Origin: Ulota crispa
Lineage: Eukaryota > Streptophyta > Bryopsida > Orthotrichales > Orthotrichaceae
Reading direction: 5' to 3'
Assembly (NCBI GenBank): GCA_963920765.1
Contig: OY987247.1
Coordinates: forward strand, 20,246,471-20,310,470
Length of the DNA: 64,000 bases
The first letter of the stretch is position 1; each line of letters begins with the position of its first letter. Both the position numbers and the translations under genes were made by a program. Shown in pieces: positions 35,126 to 47,836 of this stretch. The notes under the pieces were generated by a model, which had not been told where the DNA came from, searched no databases, and saw only the letters and a list, made by a program, of their open reading frames with translations.

Positions 35126-38100
35126 CACTTTGATTTAGGTGATTGACTTCCTGCCATCAACACTCTCCATAGGAATGAGAAGTAGATGAGCCATCCTGTA
35201 ATAAGAACTTTGCGTTCAATTGCTTCATACACCAAAAGCCAGGCAAGTCCAATGCACTCTAATTGAGACACAAGCAAACCCTATGTAAGTAAGGAGAGGG
35301 TGGAGCAAGCACCTAGACAGAGGAAGGGATGGCCTGCGGGAGAAAGAATGCCAAGTTGCAAGCAAGTTGATCAAGAGGGCACCTATAGCAATGCAAAAGA
35401 GCAGTGGGCAGGAAATGTAAATTGCCACAAAGAGGCCAAGCCAAAGAGGTAAGAGCTATCTATGGGAGAGGGCCTTATTGTAAGGCGGTTTTAGGGTAAG
35501 CAAGAAATGCAAAACTGCCAGAAAAAGGGAGGAGGGGAACGATGATGCCAAAAAGTTGCTTGGAGAGCTACCAAGGGATGGAGAAGAGTTAACAGACAAA
35601 CCCTATCCTATATTGCAATTTACAACCATAAATTAACGCGCGCATGACCTTGAAGTTTAGTGTTCTTGCGCTCTTGCCCAACCGTCCAAGTAATTTTAAA
35701 CAAATCTCCCTCCATTCTTTTCTAAACTTGGGCAGAACGTACTTTATTCTTCATTCAAACTTGTCAAACAATAATAGTCAAACTCATCCTACTAAACACT
35801 CAATTCTAGCTAGAGGGTCCCATGTTTCCTTGCCCTATTTTTTCTATGGACTTCTAAAGCAAAGGCATTATTCACCACCTTATTTTACATATAATGAAGT
35901 AATAAACACACTTTTGATGCTATGTTGAACATTATCCCACCTAGCTTTCTAATTTTTCATGGTCTCCACCCCCTCTCTTGAAGTTGAAACATAGATTGGA
36001 TAATCTCAAGACATAAATTTAAAAACCCATGTCAACAAACAAACAAGATATCTCACTCAAAAACACTAACATGGGTCCTTCAAGATTGTGCTCTTGAAAT
36101 GGCAATTGTAAGTCTGAAAGAGGAGGAAAGGTTGGATTTGTTTTAGCCCATGTTTACATTTGTCCTTGTTATGTTCATTGGCTAGTCACGTGCTGTTGCT
36201 CACAAACAAGTTCCGGGAAATATTTGACATTTTTTGGCTGATTTCCTTCATTGAACCAGTTTATCAAGGAACTCCTTTGGTGATTATTTTCTCTATTTTG
36301 TATTATAAATTTAAAAAAAATCAGAGTATTAACCGCCTTTTAGTCGATGTTTACAAATTGCAAATAGTTTTTTTCATTTGAATCTGCTAGCTTTGAACTA
36401 GCGGTCGGTTCTTCCCGGACCTTGCTCACAATTGTCAATTTAGTGAGGGCAGCACAACAAAAAGCATCCATTCTTATGTGGAGTAAACATGCTTCATGCA
36501 TAACGGGTACATTATTAGAGCTCTCGCAATTGAAAAACAAACGGCTTAATTTGTACGTGCAAGGGGCGTGTAAAGATAATACAGTTTTCTTTTATTGTTG
36601 GAGGTTGTTTAACTTTTGGGCCATCATTGCAAGAAAATGTGGACTTCAAGCTCATGAAGCAAAAAATCTAACCAAGGCTGCTCCCACGGCGCACACCTTA
36701 CCCTTAACCAAAAGGCCACAATATAAGATGGAGCAGTATTCCATAGTGCTTGTAATGATCAAATGTACCCAATACATAAACGTGTCTACGATGGAGGTGA
36801 GTATCGGGCCTCAGCATGAATGCATTGCATTGTGCGAGTACTTGCTCATAATTCCAGTATGGGAGGGATTTCTTCAAGGGTGCTACCTCTCCCACGCTAG
36901 AGTTGTGAGCAGGTTACCTTCAAACCAGGGTATTCTTATTTGGCAACAAACTTCCTTTCTTGCCCACCGTATTCTCTTCCTGCCACGTAATTGTGCACTA
37001 ATGTGGAGACAAAAGAGTGGAGCTCTGTCGCTAGAAATAAAAACCCTACTTTGAATGTTTGCATTTGTGTGTTAGGCCTTTGATAAAATTAGAAATTGGG
37101 GGTGTTAAGTCTTGAATGTTCAAAATTTCAAGCAAAATATGAGTACAATCCATTGAAACATATGATAACCAAACATTTCGGAATTTTTGAATACATGTCC
37201 AAGCTATACTAAATTTAGTGCAATATTGTGAGCACTTTGGAGTAGGGGCCACAATTCTTGGGTTCATAGCCCGTTGTTATTTTATCATTGTTCGTACAAT
37301 ATGCTAGGTGCCATGTGGAATCATGTGGCAAGGGAAACTCTTCTTAATCCTTAAACTATGCAGGAGCCCTTTGCAGCCAATACAGTATTTTGTATTTTCT
37401 TGTATTTTGGAATGCATCCGCACTTTTACTACATTTGAGATCAACAAAGATGTTAGAATATAGATCAATGTAGTTCTAGTGAGCTAGTTAAGATCTCAAA
37501 TCAAAACTTTTTATTGGTAGCAAATGCTAGTTATACGGCAGCGTATTTATTATACAATACGTAGAGCGGTTCTTGAAGGGTTAATTCCCTTTGTTCAAAT
37601 TGGAACCAGAACGGTTCAAACATACATTATGCAATCTCAGAACATATATTTAACAACAAAAACCAACAATCAAACAGGATATTTTACCAAAAAACACCAC
37701 TATGTGGGTTCTTCAAAATTGTGTATGATAGCAACCGTATCTATAAAAGGGTTTAGGATTTAGAGTTATCATGTTTCAACCAAACTTTCATTCATTTTAA
37801 TCACATTCATTGTCTGCCTATATGCTGTTGCTTGTAAACATTGGGTTTAGAAGATGTCAATGCTATAAAGTTGTGAGCCTTACTGCAGTTCATTTTGTGT
37901 ATCTAGGGGTTTATCATGAAATCATACATTAGGAGGTCAACTTGTGTATTTGAATTTTTGAGCCAAATAGACCCACGATTCATTCAATCATATGATAATC
38001 AAATGTCCCAAAATTTTAGGGTGTATGTCTATAGGATCATACAACATAATAACATAGGGTTTAGGATTCAGGGGTTTTGGGTCCCTTATTTCCTTTTAGA

Positions 38101-38399
38101 ATATTTATTTATACCAAAGCATTGCTATTTTGGCATAACAAGTGTCGAGCCATTGCAAAAACAAACTGACAACAACCATATTCATCAACAAGTAGCCACG
38201 ACTAATTTTATAAATGGCAATGATGCTTTGCACAAGTAGGGGAATGTGGGACTTAAGGGCCTTGCAGTTTGAATATTCCAAGTACAATTACTTGACATTG
38301 TTTAGTGAGAAGTGTATTGAAGCAGTTAAAAGACTTGTACCAATTATTTGTAATTAAAGACAAGGTATCTGGCCCGAGGTTAAAGGCGTCTAGAATGCA
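35126..38399. other. No gene supported
   Basis: The longest frame, 210 codons on the plus strand at 36422-37054, has no recognised motif, no splice context and an irregular composition. The opposite strand of the same stretch gives another unsupported peptide (36704-36895). A few TTTAGGG-like motifs occur at 37740 and 38055. A GCTAG-CTTTGAA-CTAGC hairpin at 36386-36402 is discussed under rejected items. Confidence 0.35.
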
Positions 38400-38475
38400 G
38401 TGCATTCACAAGTTACAAGGTCACACCTTTTGCAAAGGGGGTCACATTTGTGTAACCCCTTGTTTGTGAATGCAC
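38400..38475. repeat. 76-bp foldback repeat, copy 2 of 3
   Basis: Same outline as 17364-17440: GTGCATTCAC ... GTGAATGCAC, with AAGTTACAAGGTCACACC facing GGTCACATTTGTGTAAC inside. The homology with copy 1 runs on rightwards to about 38585 (CTCTCTGACATGGCAGTT). It lies 200 bp from the Tc1/mariner element that follows. Confidence 0.7.
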
Positions 38476-38672
38476 GTAGTGTTTCCCCACTTACAAAGGA
38501 ACACACGCTCTCACAGTTCCCCCTAACATTCCCTGCATTCTCACCGTCTTTGCCATCTCACTCTCTGACATGGCAGTTTACCTTCTTTGTATTTTGTAGG
38601 TTTGATGCTATTTTACATCTCTTATTTTTTCATGTCATCACCAATGATTTGGATTGTCTTCCATTGTTCTCA

Positions 38673-40259
38673 TACACTGACTCGCAAAACTAAGTCAGTG
38701 TTTGGATGTTTTCATCAAATGAGCAATAGTATCACATGGAGTGGACAATCCAACATGTAAAAAATTGCTTCATGAAAGTACAAGCTTTATTGATTATTCA
38801 CATGGAAATTAAAATCAAAATACATATAATACATGGAAGCACTAAAATTTGAAATCAAACCCTTCATTGACTCAGTTTTGGACTTGTGTGTCTATACGCA
38901 CTCAAGAATTAATTTACTTGCCCTATGCATAGGCAATTGCTTGCATTTTTTGTGGCATGCTCTCATAAAGGTTCTCACACTCAATAAAAGTGATAGAATG
39001 GAAAATCTCAAACCCACACTCCAACAATTCTAAAAGATCCTTTGGATGTGTTGATTAATAATCAAGCTTCCATTTTAGCATTGCCCATAGGTGTTTTATA
39101 TGGTTTTGTTTGGGTGATTGAGTATGTCACTTCAAAACATTGAAAAGTTGTTCAAACAATACTCTTTCATTGTTTTTGTTGTATGTTTCAGATTGTTGTC
39201 ATGTTGAAAAATGACTCTAGATGCATCTATGCCATACTTTGACAAAACATCATAGGGAGATTAGTCTCTGATACTAGCAAACATATTGATTTATTGTACT
39301 TTCTATCTTGCAAATCAAAACAAGTCTAATTGCACTTATACAATCCCAAACTATTGTAATCCTTTGTCTGTGTTTCATGCTTTTCTTCATTGTTCAATCT
39401 ATAAGACCCTCTTTGCCTCAATCCCAACATTAGTAACAACCATTTAAGCAAAAATAATTGATTAGAGTCTTGTCTCAAAAAATCACTTGCTTCCCATTTG
39501 CAATAGTCTAATTTTCAAGAGTTTTGGCAAAATTTAAACAAACTTAAATATCATTTTTTGAAAAAACTGGTTTTTTCTCAAAAATCCTTTAAACCTGCAA
39601 ATTCAATGCACGTTGCATTGTTTGGACACTCACTTCATTGTTATATTGTTGCATAACTAATTTGAATGGTTTTGGAGCAATAATAAATTTTCTACATGTC
39701 ATTACTCTCACACATACCCTCCCTAAGTGGTTTAAAATTTTAAACATTGATTATCCTTCCACAAATAGTTTAGTATAAAAAAGACGTTTCTTTTGGATTC
39801 TCTCAACGTTAGACTAACTAACAACAACCATTTGGTTACATTTTTTGTGATTTTCCTATTTTCTAGCAATAATATTACACTATTTTTATTTATTTTAAAT
39901 AATTGCCTCATCATGTTATGGAACAATTAAAAGCGCAATATACTATTAGAGAAGGAGTAGAAACACTCTTTCCTACATATAACACTCACAACTAAATTTA
40001 AGTTCTATGATATATTGTCATTATAAGGAGGAAATGGAGATATACATGCAAGACCAAAAGTGAGTTAGTGAGTGACTCTCCTTTGAAATGAAATACCTCA
40101 ATCACCCTTGTAAATTTTTCATTGAGTCCTTACATTAGTAGGTACTTGGATACCTTGAATCTACTCTTTATAACACTTAAAAATATTTATTAAGGCACTT
40201 GATATGACAAATTATATCAAGCAACACTAAACGCTGACTCAATTTTGTGAGTCACTGTA
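38673..40259 (-). mobile_element. Tc1/mariner element, 1.6 kb, TA-flanked
   Basis: The left end TACACTGACTCGCAAAAC and the complement of the right end TACAGTGACTCACAAAAT are inverted repeats extending about 33 bp (both continue with .AGTCAG.GTTT). Each starts at a TA, the Tc1/mariner target duplication. The ends enclose a minus-strand transposase relic. The 3' half of the element is closest to the left end. The 1.6-kb length is at the upper side for the superfamily. Confidence 0.85.
38910..39700 (-). pseudogene. Tc1/mariner (DDE) transposase relic
   Basis: Cut-and-paste transposase remnant. Read leftwards: KKPVFSKNDI and FAKTLEN (about 39500-39580), DKTLINYFCLNG at about 39430-39465 (family: W.DET.IN...G.), KHRQRITIVWDCISAI (family: ..GGGS.MVWGCI), then in another frame LSKYGIDASRVIFQHDNNLK near 39200-39250 (second catalytic Asp region), then in the first frame IKHLWAMLKWKLDY (family: NPIE.LWA.LK; the Glu is Lys here), and LYESMPQKMQAI near 38930-38970. 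Many stops and at least two frame changes are present. The N-terminal DNA-binding part is not recognisable. It belongs to a different family from the copy at 49 kb, judged by its ends. Confidence 0.8.
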
Positions 40260-42174
40260 AGTAGGCTTTCCAATTGCTTTTTATCTAGCCATGCAAGATA
40301 AAATTACATGTACCTTGGCATCCAGCTAACATTTGTCAAGAGAATGAGATTGTGACACAAGTTTAGTATTGTGCTCTCAACAATCACGTGTTGATATGTT
40401 TAAATGGACAAGTGGTTTAGGAGAAACTAGCGTTTATCCTTTAAATAATCAAGTAAAAATGGTGATGGTGTGGGATATAAAAAACGTGGGTTGATCACGT
40501 TTTGCACAAAGAGATCTCTGACCATTCTTGGAAACAAATGAAACCATGGGGCAACTTGCAATAGTCCATTGACTTACTGATATGGATTCAAGGTTGTGGC
40601 AAGATGTGGTCTAACCGTTCTTCAAAATTGATGAAGTTGTCAAAACCAACGCCAAGAGATTTCAAGGCATACATGTGGAATTACATTTGGACAAATACCC
40701 ATTCATTTAAATGGGTGAATTCATTTGTTTCAACAAGTACAAGGTTTAGGGTTGAAAGATTCAAGTATACATGTATGGATTAATAAACTTGTATTTGGAG
40801 TGAGCAGGTTTAAGGTTGTGGGTTTAGGATTTGGGTGGGGGCATGCATTGGTCAAGAGGAAATGCGCTTGTTTGAACGCACGTGCAATTGGGTGGGGTAG
40901 GGCTTAGGGAGTAATTTGTATTAACTGGTCATGCACAATGGGTATATTTACATGTATGGAAGGGTTTTAGCCCTTACATGTCCATGGGGTGAGGGTTTTG
41001 AGAGTTACTCTAAATTGAACAAAAAGCCAGCATTTTGATAGATAATATCAATCTTGTTTAAGGTTGGAATTTGATCATTTTTGTTTTTGGATCATGTATT
41101 CTAGGTTTAGGGTCCCAAAATGAAAACACAACAATGTCTGACTAATGGGTTGAAAGACTATAATGTCTAATCATGAGGGTGTCAACGTTGCAAAATAATT
41201 AGGCTTGAAATCTTCCACATTTTTCTTGCTTCTGTCAAATTTAAATATTTGGTTACTAAAAATAACAAGGTTGAAGGGGTTTAGACACATGGGCCTCCAT
41301 TAACTTTTACAACTTTTCAAAATCTTTGTTACAATGTTTTTGAAATGATTTTCTTACGTACAGATTTTTCCAATATCTCATGTATTTGGGTCTCATTCCC
41401 AAGAGCTCCCAAAGCTATGGAAAGTCAAGATCCTTGCATGAAATCTTAAATAGAAAAACAAAAAACAATCATTTTCAAACTCAAGTTTTTGATGCTTAAA
41501 CTAAATTTCAAAAAGAATGTTTCTAGAATACATAAACTACTATAATAAGTAACTCAATCAAGATTATCAAACTTCAAAGTACTATTGATACCAAAATATG
41601 AGTTAGGGTTTAATGAGCAGAGGGTTCAGGGGACGACATGTAGCATTTATTGTAGTCATGGTTTGCAACAAAGCACTAACCTTAGTCTAAATACATCATT
41701 CCTTCAACAAGTTCACCATGCATCAGCCGGTGATTCTAGGTGTTACTATGTCTAGCTCTACGTATTCACTAGGAACTTAAAATTGCTGGGGTATCCAAAC
41801 TTGGCGGTAGGTGTGACATAACACGCGAATTAGGAGTGATGTTCCCGACGTGTTGCAATTATTAGGGCTTTAGTAACATGGGATTAGATATCTTCATAAA
41901 TATTACGTCAGTGTTATCCATTGCATTTGGAGGTTAAGGCTAATGTTGAGGGCATTTCACGGGGCCTATTGAATTTTCATGTCTTGCAAAGATCCTGCAA
42001 GGATTGTAGATAACGTATTTTCCCAATTTTTTTCCCTCAACTGATTTGTGTTCTAGGGATGTAAATGTTTCATTTGTCACCTTTTTAGGGTCTAGGAGTG
42101 TGGAGATTTTGAGCCTTTTCAGTTAATGTATTCTACGCTTTTTAGGTAATAGCAGGATTTTTTGGGTTTAGGGT
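40260..42174. other. No gene recognised
   Basis: Spacer with plus-strand TTTAGGG-like motifs (40742, 41105, 41608 and 42165). The small frame at 40725-40907 is unsupported. Confidence 0.35.
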
Positions 42175-42303
42175 GAAGAACCCCATATTCGATGAATATG
42201 GAGTTGTTAGTTACATATGGAGTGTATCTAGACCAATGCAATGTCTAGATACACTCCATATGTAATTGACACAACTCCATATGCATCAAATATGGGGTTG
42301 AAG
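42175..42303. repeat. Near-perfect palindrome, 59-61-bp arms and 9-nt loop
   Basis: Arms 42175-42233 and 42243-42303 around the loop CAATGCAAT. The inner 25 bp (ACATATGGAGTGTATCTAGA and neighbours) pair perfectly. Outer parts (AACCCCATATT.GATG.ATAT and GGAGTTG) pair with a few mismatches and a 3-nt bulge. RNA from either strand would fold into a miRNA-precursor-like hairpin, and the outline also fits a foldback MITE. No target duplication is evident. Confidence 0.85.
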
Positions 42304-42783
42304 GGTTGCAAGTGTGGAGGGTGTCATGACCCTAAACCTTTTCTTTTAGAGATTGAATCAATTTATATCCAGTTCATTGAAATGTCAACTAAGTTTGTTG
42401 ACATCTTGAGCATTATTTTGGCCCATTGGAGTATGACATCTTGCAAAAAAAAACCCCCATTGCAAGGAATTCTTAATAACACATACTCTCAATTGTCAAG
42501 CATGATTTTTGTTGACAAGCCCAATAGTGAGGAGTTGGAGTATAAGGAAAATTTCTATTTAAACTTGTGTACATTCAATCATAGGGAATCACAACATTGG
42601 CATGGCAACATTGCGGGTTTGGAGTGATTATGGTACCTAGACGCCCGGTGGAATACAATCTTGCGGTTACACTTACTTGACAAGGTTAAGTAATAACTGT
42701 TCAAAAGAGATACAAAAGCCTCAATCAATTATTAATTTTGGAAGCAAAAACAACCAGCCTTGGGGTTTAGGGTCAAGAATGTA
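42304..42783. other. Unrecognised open frame beside the palindrome
   Basis: A 128-codon plus-strand frame (42241-42627) begins inside the right arm of the palindrome and contains CKCGGCHDP and NSEELEYKENFYLNLCTF. No family is recognised and there is no clear promoter or splice context. Coding status is undecided and probably negative. Confidence 0.25.
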
Positions 42784-42859
42784 GTGCGTTCAGGGGTTAC
42801 TTGGTCACACCTCTTACAAAGGGAGTTACGTTTGTGTAACCCCTCCTTTGTTAATGCAC
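42784..42859. repeat. 76-bp foldback repeat, copy 3 of 3
   Basis: Diverged copy of the 17364/38400 repeat: GTGCGTTCAG ... GTTAATGCAC, with GGGTTACTTGGTCACACC and TTTGTGTAACCCCTCCTTTG inside. The right-hand homology is weaker (AAAGATTACAAAAGAATGCAC, in part). Confidence 0.65.
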
Positions 42860-44499
42860 CCCATGTTTCAAAGATTACAAAAGAATGCACGTAATCTTGA
42901 CACTGCAATAACTATGCTTGTCCTCATGCATCTCTTGCAAAGTACATAGGGTACTTTGTTTGTGTTTTAGAATGTCCTAGTACTTTGTAGGCATGGCATG
43001 TTTATTTGCGTGGTTTGGGGGTGTCTCCCATCTCTCTTTTATTTCTACCTAGACTATGTTTCAACATGGCTGTGCTGGCCCTCTAGCATGTCCCGCCCCT
43101 TTCTTTGGATGCAGGGTTCCAAGCTTGGAAGCCACCTAGGAATGGTAAGCTGCGGCATTGGTTGCAGCAGTGCTTGTGCATCCAATGTTCTTGTAAAAGT
43201 GCGATTCCTGGGAGAACATCCATCCTCTCAAAGATTTGTCTTGTATAAATTTGCTTTTTTGCACCTCTGGTTCCAATGCCCAAGCCACAAATGTTGAGTG
43301 TCGCAAGGGTGAGACCTTCTAGCAGAGATCACTTTGTTTTGATTTGGTGTGTGGAGATCTTAGCTTAGTAGTTTTAGAGACCTGGAGCTTGTTCCAATCT
43401 CTTGTGCCGCTACTACTGACATTGGTGAGGGGGGGGGGCTTTGAGAACTCCCAATTTCTTATTGGGTTGCTTGGGGATGCGTTAAGGCTTGCTTTCCAAT
43501 ACCCTTGGAGCTGGATGGAGCCACTTAGTATGGCCTAGGCTTTTAGCACGTGATTAGCTTTTAGTCAGCCTCTCCAATTTGCGAGCTTTGTGATTGCCTT
43601 CTTACTCCACCATGAGGCCGTGGCAACTCTCCCAACCTTGGCTTTGGGGGCCTTGTAGATAACTACTAGAATCGTGAGTTCTTGGGCTTGTCCATTGTTG
43701 TCCCATCTGGCCATCCATCTTACATTGTCCCATTGGGTGAGTCTTAGCCATGGTCTTCCAAGTGTATCTATCAGATATACATTCAAGCTAGACAAGATGT
43801 TGTGTCTGAAGTTTTCCAAGCCTGCGTCCTATGATGTGAATGTCAGTGGCAGTGGATCTTGCAATCCCAAAACTCCTCCAAGTACATTGAGTAGCATCTC
43901 CTATTCCTTGTTGATCTTGTAGATCACTGGCCAAATTGTGATGAACTTTGGGCCTTTGGCTCTTCTAGGCTCGTTTTCTACTTGGAAGCTCTCCTTTATA
44001 TCTGATGCAGATAGTGATGACCAAACTTCCCTAGACGTTCGTGTAGTTGAACGGTTTGCATTGCCTCTTGCTCCGTTAGTCTTCTCGGAGTCTTGGGCTG
44101 GTGTTGATGTTAAATTGTTGTTGTGTGCCACCCTTGTTTCCTTGCTCACGTGGTGAGAGCTTGGAGGCAATCTCCCATATAGGGGCCTTTGTGCGGTGAA
44201 TTCCTGCCTCCGATGTCAATTGGGTTGCTCCTTGAGCACAGGGGATTCAAGCTCTTCCATATCCAAGTCCATGACTTTGGATACGCTATCGGCCGCGTGG
44301 AGGCTTGTTGGAGTTTTGCAGATGACCTGCTCAACTCTTGGCTCAACAATCCCCGTGTTTCTTCTTTTATCCTTTGCTGTGTGCAACAGGCCGGGGTTCG
44401 AGGCAATTGCATTGGGTGTCTTCTAGGATGAATCTCTCCCTCAGCCAGTACGGGGTTTCCTTTTTGTGAATTGCCCAGGGCCCCATCCGGTCCCTCAGC
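42860..44499. other. No gene recognised
   Basis: Less AT-rich than the surroundings. Many short frames occur on both strands. The minus-strand peptides (43565-43819, 43901-44170 and 44146-44412) may be linker parts of the LINE-like relic that starts at 45492, but carry no motif I recognise. No reverse transcriptase or endonuclease signature was found. Confidence 0.3.
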
Positions 44500-45492
44500 T
44501 GGCTTGGGGGCTCTCTAGGGTGGGCTAGTCAAGGTCCAAGATTTCCTTTTGCCGGCGCAGGGCCTTTCTTTGACCTCCTATTGCCACAAATCAATGTGAA
44601 GTCATTTTCCTCCACCAATTGGGCCGTCTCATTGTTTTTAACTTTGTCTTCTTCATGCTTGTCTAGGGGGCAATCCTCCATTGCTTACTTGAACTTTCCA
44701 GAGCAGTCAAACTATCCAAGGAGTCCTGCATACCATACTCTGTGTTCAAATATCAGGGAATTTTGTGACCCTTTGACAAGTATCGGAAGTCTCAATCTCC
44801 CAAGAGTTTTGACGCGTCTAATATCACCGCTTTTACAATTGGACCAATTGGTGGACAAATGGATTCCCTCTACCAAGACCACTTTCCTAGTCATTCTCCC
44901 AAGAGTCGGAGACACTCCTTGGTCACATTTTTTTCAAGGTTTCTGGTCCATGGAGAGGCCAAGAATCCATCTCTCCACTTACTGAAGATGACAGCTCTTC
45001 TCCCCAGTCAATACCAAACGAGGATATGCACTTGGCTGTGCTGTCTTCATCCCCAAATTCAACCTTGAATTGTCCTCTTGTGAACATCTGAATAGTAATG
45101 AAAGGATTTGCAATGCGTGCTTTCAAAAAATATAAGAGGTTGAGGTAGCCGGGAGAAGAACCTGATACTTGTTTGCAAACGAGCCATTTGGCCATCTCTT
45201 GTTGTTTCGTTCAGATTTTCTCTAGCTGTTCCATGTAGGGTTCCACTAATGGCTTCTAGTTGGGATCCAAGAATGGCTTGGCCGTGGCTCCCTTGGCTAG
45301 CCACTCTCCTTTGTCTTTGTTGGATAGCACAGCTCTTTTGTGGCCACATGTTGGTAGTGACAACTTTTGGGGAGATGTGGTTCCCCATCCGATCTCCTGC
45401 AAGGTTGGTAGCTGCGGCTCACATTCTCCCAGTGGCACAAGGGAAGATTTGTCTACTCTATTTTCTTCAGCATGATTTGATGGGTCTTCCAT
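44500..45492 (-). pseudogene. LINE ORF1-like (DUF4283 plus zinc-knuckle) relic
   Basis: ORF1 of plant L1-type LINEs binds RNA and carries a DUF4283-type domain followed by a CCHC knuckle. Read leftwards, frame one gives QMFTRGQFKVEFGDEDSTAK near 45030-45090, similar in pattern to the DUF4283 'GxFxVxFxxEEDA' core, then SWPLHGPETLKK. After a frame change near 44920 come RRVKTLGRLRLPILVKG and YAGLLG-stop-FDCSGKFK-stop-AMEDCPLDK (44645-44725), a plausible degraded 'PFRC..C...GH....CPL' knuckle. A tail with NDFTLICGNRRSKKG resembles the 'DGFTxVxxRRR' segment that often follows. Several stops are present. Motifs are weak individually; their order makes the call reasonable but not firm. Confidence 0.4.
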
Positions 45493-47836
45493 TTGAAGCT
45501 ACTATGCAGATTGGCGGTTTGGGAGGATCAGGTTGTTGGGAACTGCAATGCCTCAAGCCTTAGCAGTTGCCGGCTGCTACTAGATACAGCTAATTTCTTG
45601 TGATTTCCCCCTCTCAACGTTTTTGGGCTCGGCCATAACCTCAGTTTACGTCACCGGCGGCCCTTCCTCAAAACTTTCTATGACTGCTACATGTCTGCAC
45701 ACCACAAGGTATTGTTTTGCATTTTTGTTGCAATCGTGGACTCTAGTGCTACAAATGTGTAACTGCAAATCACTCAAGTCCACAACAGGAAAATGACACA
45801 GACTATGACAAGAACCCTCAAGCACCTCAAATCCTAATCAAAACCCTAGCAGAACTTCGGAGTCTTAGCTGCAATAGGGAAGAATAAGTGTACTTTTTCC
45901 TTCCATCCATTTTTGCTTGACATTATTTTGTCTTTACGTTGCAAGGAGTGAAAGAGAGTGGTTTAGTTAGTCCAACCAAAGTTTTTTTTTTTGGTCTAGA
46001 ATTGGCAGCTTCTCACTCATGGCAAATTTTAGCGGTGTGGATATGGTGGCATAAGATTTTTTTAAACCAAGCAGTTAGGCTGCAAGTGTTTACACTTTGA
46101 GTTTGTTGAAGGTGACCAATTTTTTCTAAAATAAAAAATCAATGTTGCAAGCATGTATTTTTTGAAAACGTGGATTACAAGACCCAAAAATTTATAACAA
46201 AAGAGACATTATCTTGGAGAGAGACTCATTTGAGGGCAACTTGATTTTCAAATAATACAACTTTGTGGACGGGATGTAAACACCGCTTTGTTTGTTTCAT
46301 GCCTAAATTCCTAATTGACTGGCTATAAACAACAACGTATTCTTTTTTCTAATGCATAGCGGGCATCTAGATTTTGGAATATTGAATGGCATTTGGCACA
46401 ACGACGCTATTTTTTCTTCATTTTTTGTATAGGCTTGAAGCTTGATTTATTTTTTTGTAGTTTTGTAGCATTTTAAAGCCAAAAAAAAACACCCTAAGTC
46501 TAACATACAATATTGGAGTCATCTTAGCAGGTGACTCCAAACATGGTCCGCTACAAGTGAGCTTCTCTCGAACTTTGGAGGGAAAGGGGGGTGACATGGC
46601 AATTGCATGTACCGGCCGTCCAATTCACCATGACAGCTCCAGTGATTTAGAGCATTCCCGCTAGCCAATAAGATGCTTTAAATTCTTTTATGCTTCTCAA
46701 TTTGAATCAGTTCAGGGTTCCCACGCTCGGAGTGCCCGCCAACATTGGATTTGGTTTAGGGAAACTTGCGCTCTTTTCTTTTTCATAGACTGTTCAACCG
46801 GCACAAACATTGCCAAGTTTGCTTGTGGGCACGGGACAAACTGTGGAGCATGGCAAGGCTCCACACTTGTACTTATTAAAATCTTGACATCTTCTTTGGC
46901 TTCCATGTCCGTCCGCTGCAGAGCTTTGCAAAGTTTAGCCAAGGCTAAAGGAGGTCCGCACTCCACACCACAATGTTGCGCTCATGAATGGGTACAATTT
47001 TTGGGACTGATGATTTTGCCACTAGCCAGTGTGGGTTATTAAAAGCTTTTGGGGTTTAGATAAGGACTCCTTCTATTGCACCCAATTGTTATCTTTGGTC
47101 GAATGTAGGATTCGGGAGGGGGGAGTTTGCTTCAACCAGCGAGAGCAAGGGGTTTGAGGTAATTTTGTCAAGTAGTAGCTTTGCAATTCCTCTTGGTTCT
47201 TAGGTTGTACATGGGTTTAGAAGTTCAAGGCTATCACACCTAAGCATATTCACTGGGTTTAGAAGTTTAGTAAGAAAATCAAGCAATGTTCCAATTATTT
47301 TGCCAATGAATGCGTTTTATGTAAAGTGATTTTGGGAGTGTTCTAACTAGGGTTCTTTGTGTGCATCTACATGATGTGCATGTGCCCTGCAGTGTTTTTG
47401 AGCGGTTTATAGGATTTGGGTTTATGCACCTCAATTGGGGATCTCTACCTAAATCGCCAAGTGCGCAACATCCAGGCCCCAAAAGTTCAAAAATTGGGTT
47501 TTGCAAATAGGTTAGGCCCTTACCTTTGCATTTTCTTTTGGGTCACATCTTGACTTTGTCTTTGTGCAATGTGTGGAAGATTTTTAGGATCTATAGCATA
47601 GATCCAATCCAATGTGGGTTGTGATTGCAACAATTTATGGAGATGATATTCTTTTCCTAAAGTATGTGCCTCTGTGAATTAAAAGCAAGATTGTGTTTGC
47701 TTCTTGATAGGGCATTATTGAGGCAGGATCCCATCCCAGCTATTTGTGCGAACATATGCCTAGTCACCTTTGACATTCTTGGATGGAGAAGGTTTCAAGT
47801 TGTAAGACTTGAAGAACACAGGTGTTTTAGTGGTTG
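45493..47836. other. No gene recognised
   Basis: Spacer with scattered TTTAGGG-like motifs. The minus-strand frames at 46712-46966 and 47279-47506 are unsupported. No transposon ends found. Confidence 0.35.

Noticed and set aside
36386-36420. tRNA-like hairpin GCTAG-CTTTGAA-CTAGC followed by GGTTC
   Set aside because: The anticodon-like stem is perfect (TTG, or CAA on the other strand), but there is no D-arm, the T-arm has a mismatch and the wrong loop, and no acceptor stem closes. Not a tRNA gene.
36422-37054. 210-codon plus-strand frame
   Set aside because: Longest non-repetitive frame in its region, but no motif, no splice or promoter context and an unsupported shadow on the other strand. 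Kept only as a note.
42241-42627. 128-codon plus-strand frame starting in the palindrome
   Set aside because: Its start codon lies in the hairpin arm, and no family or splice signals support it; left as unrecognised.
44395-44412. GGGGTTCGAGGC, resembling a tRNA B box
   Set aside because: No matching A box or stems upstream within tRNA distance.
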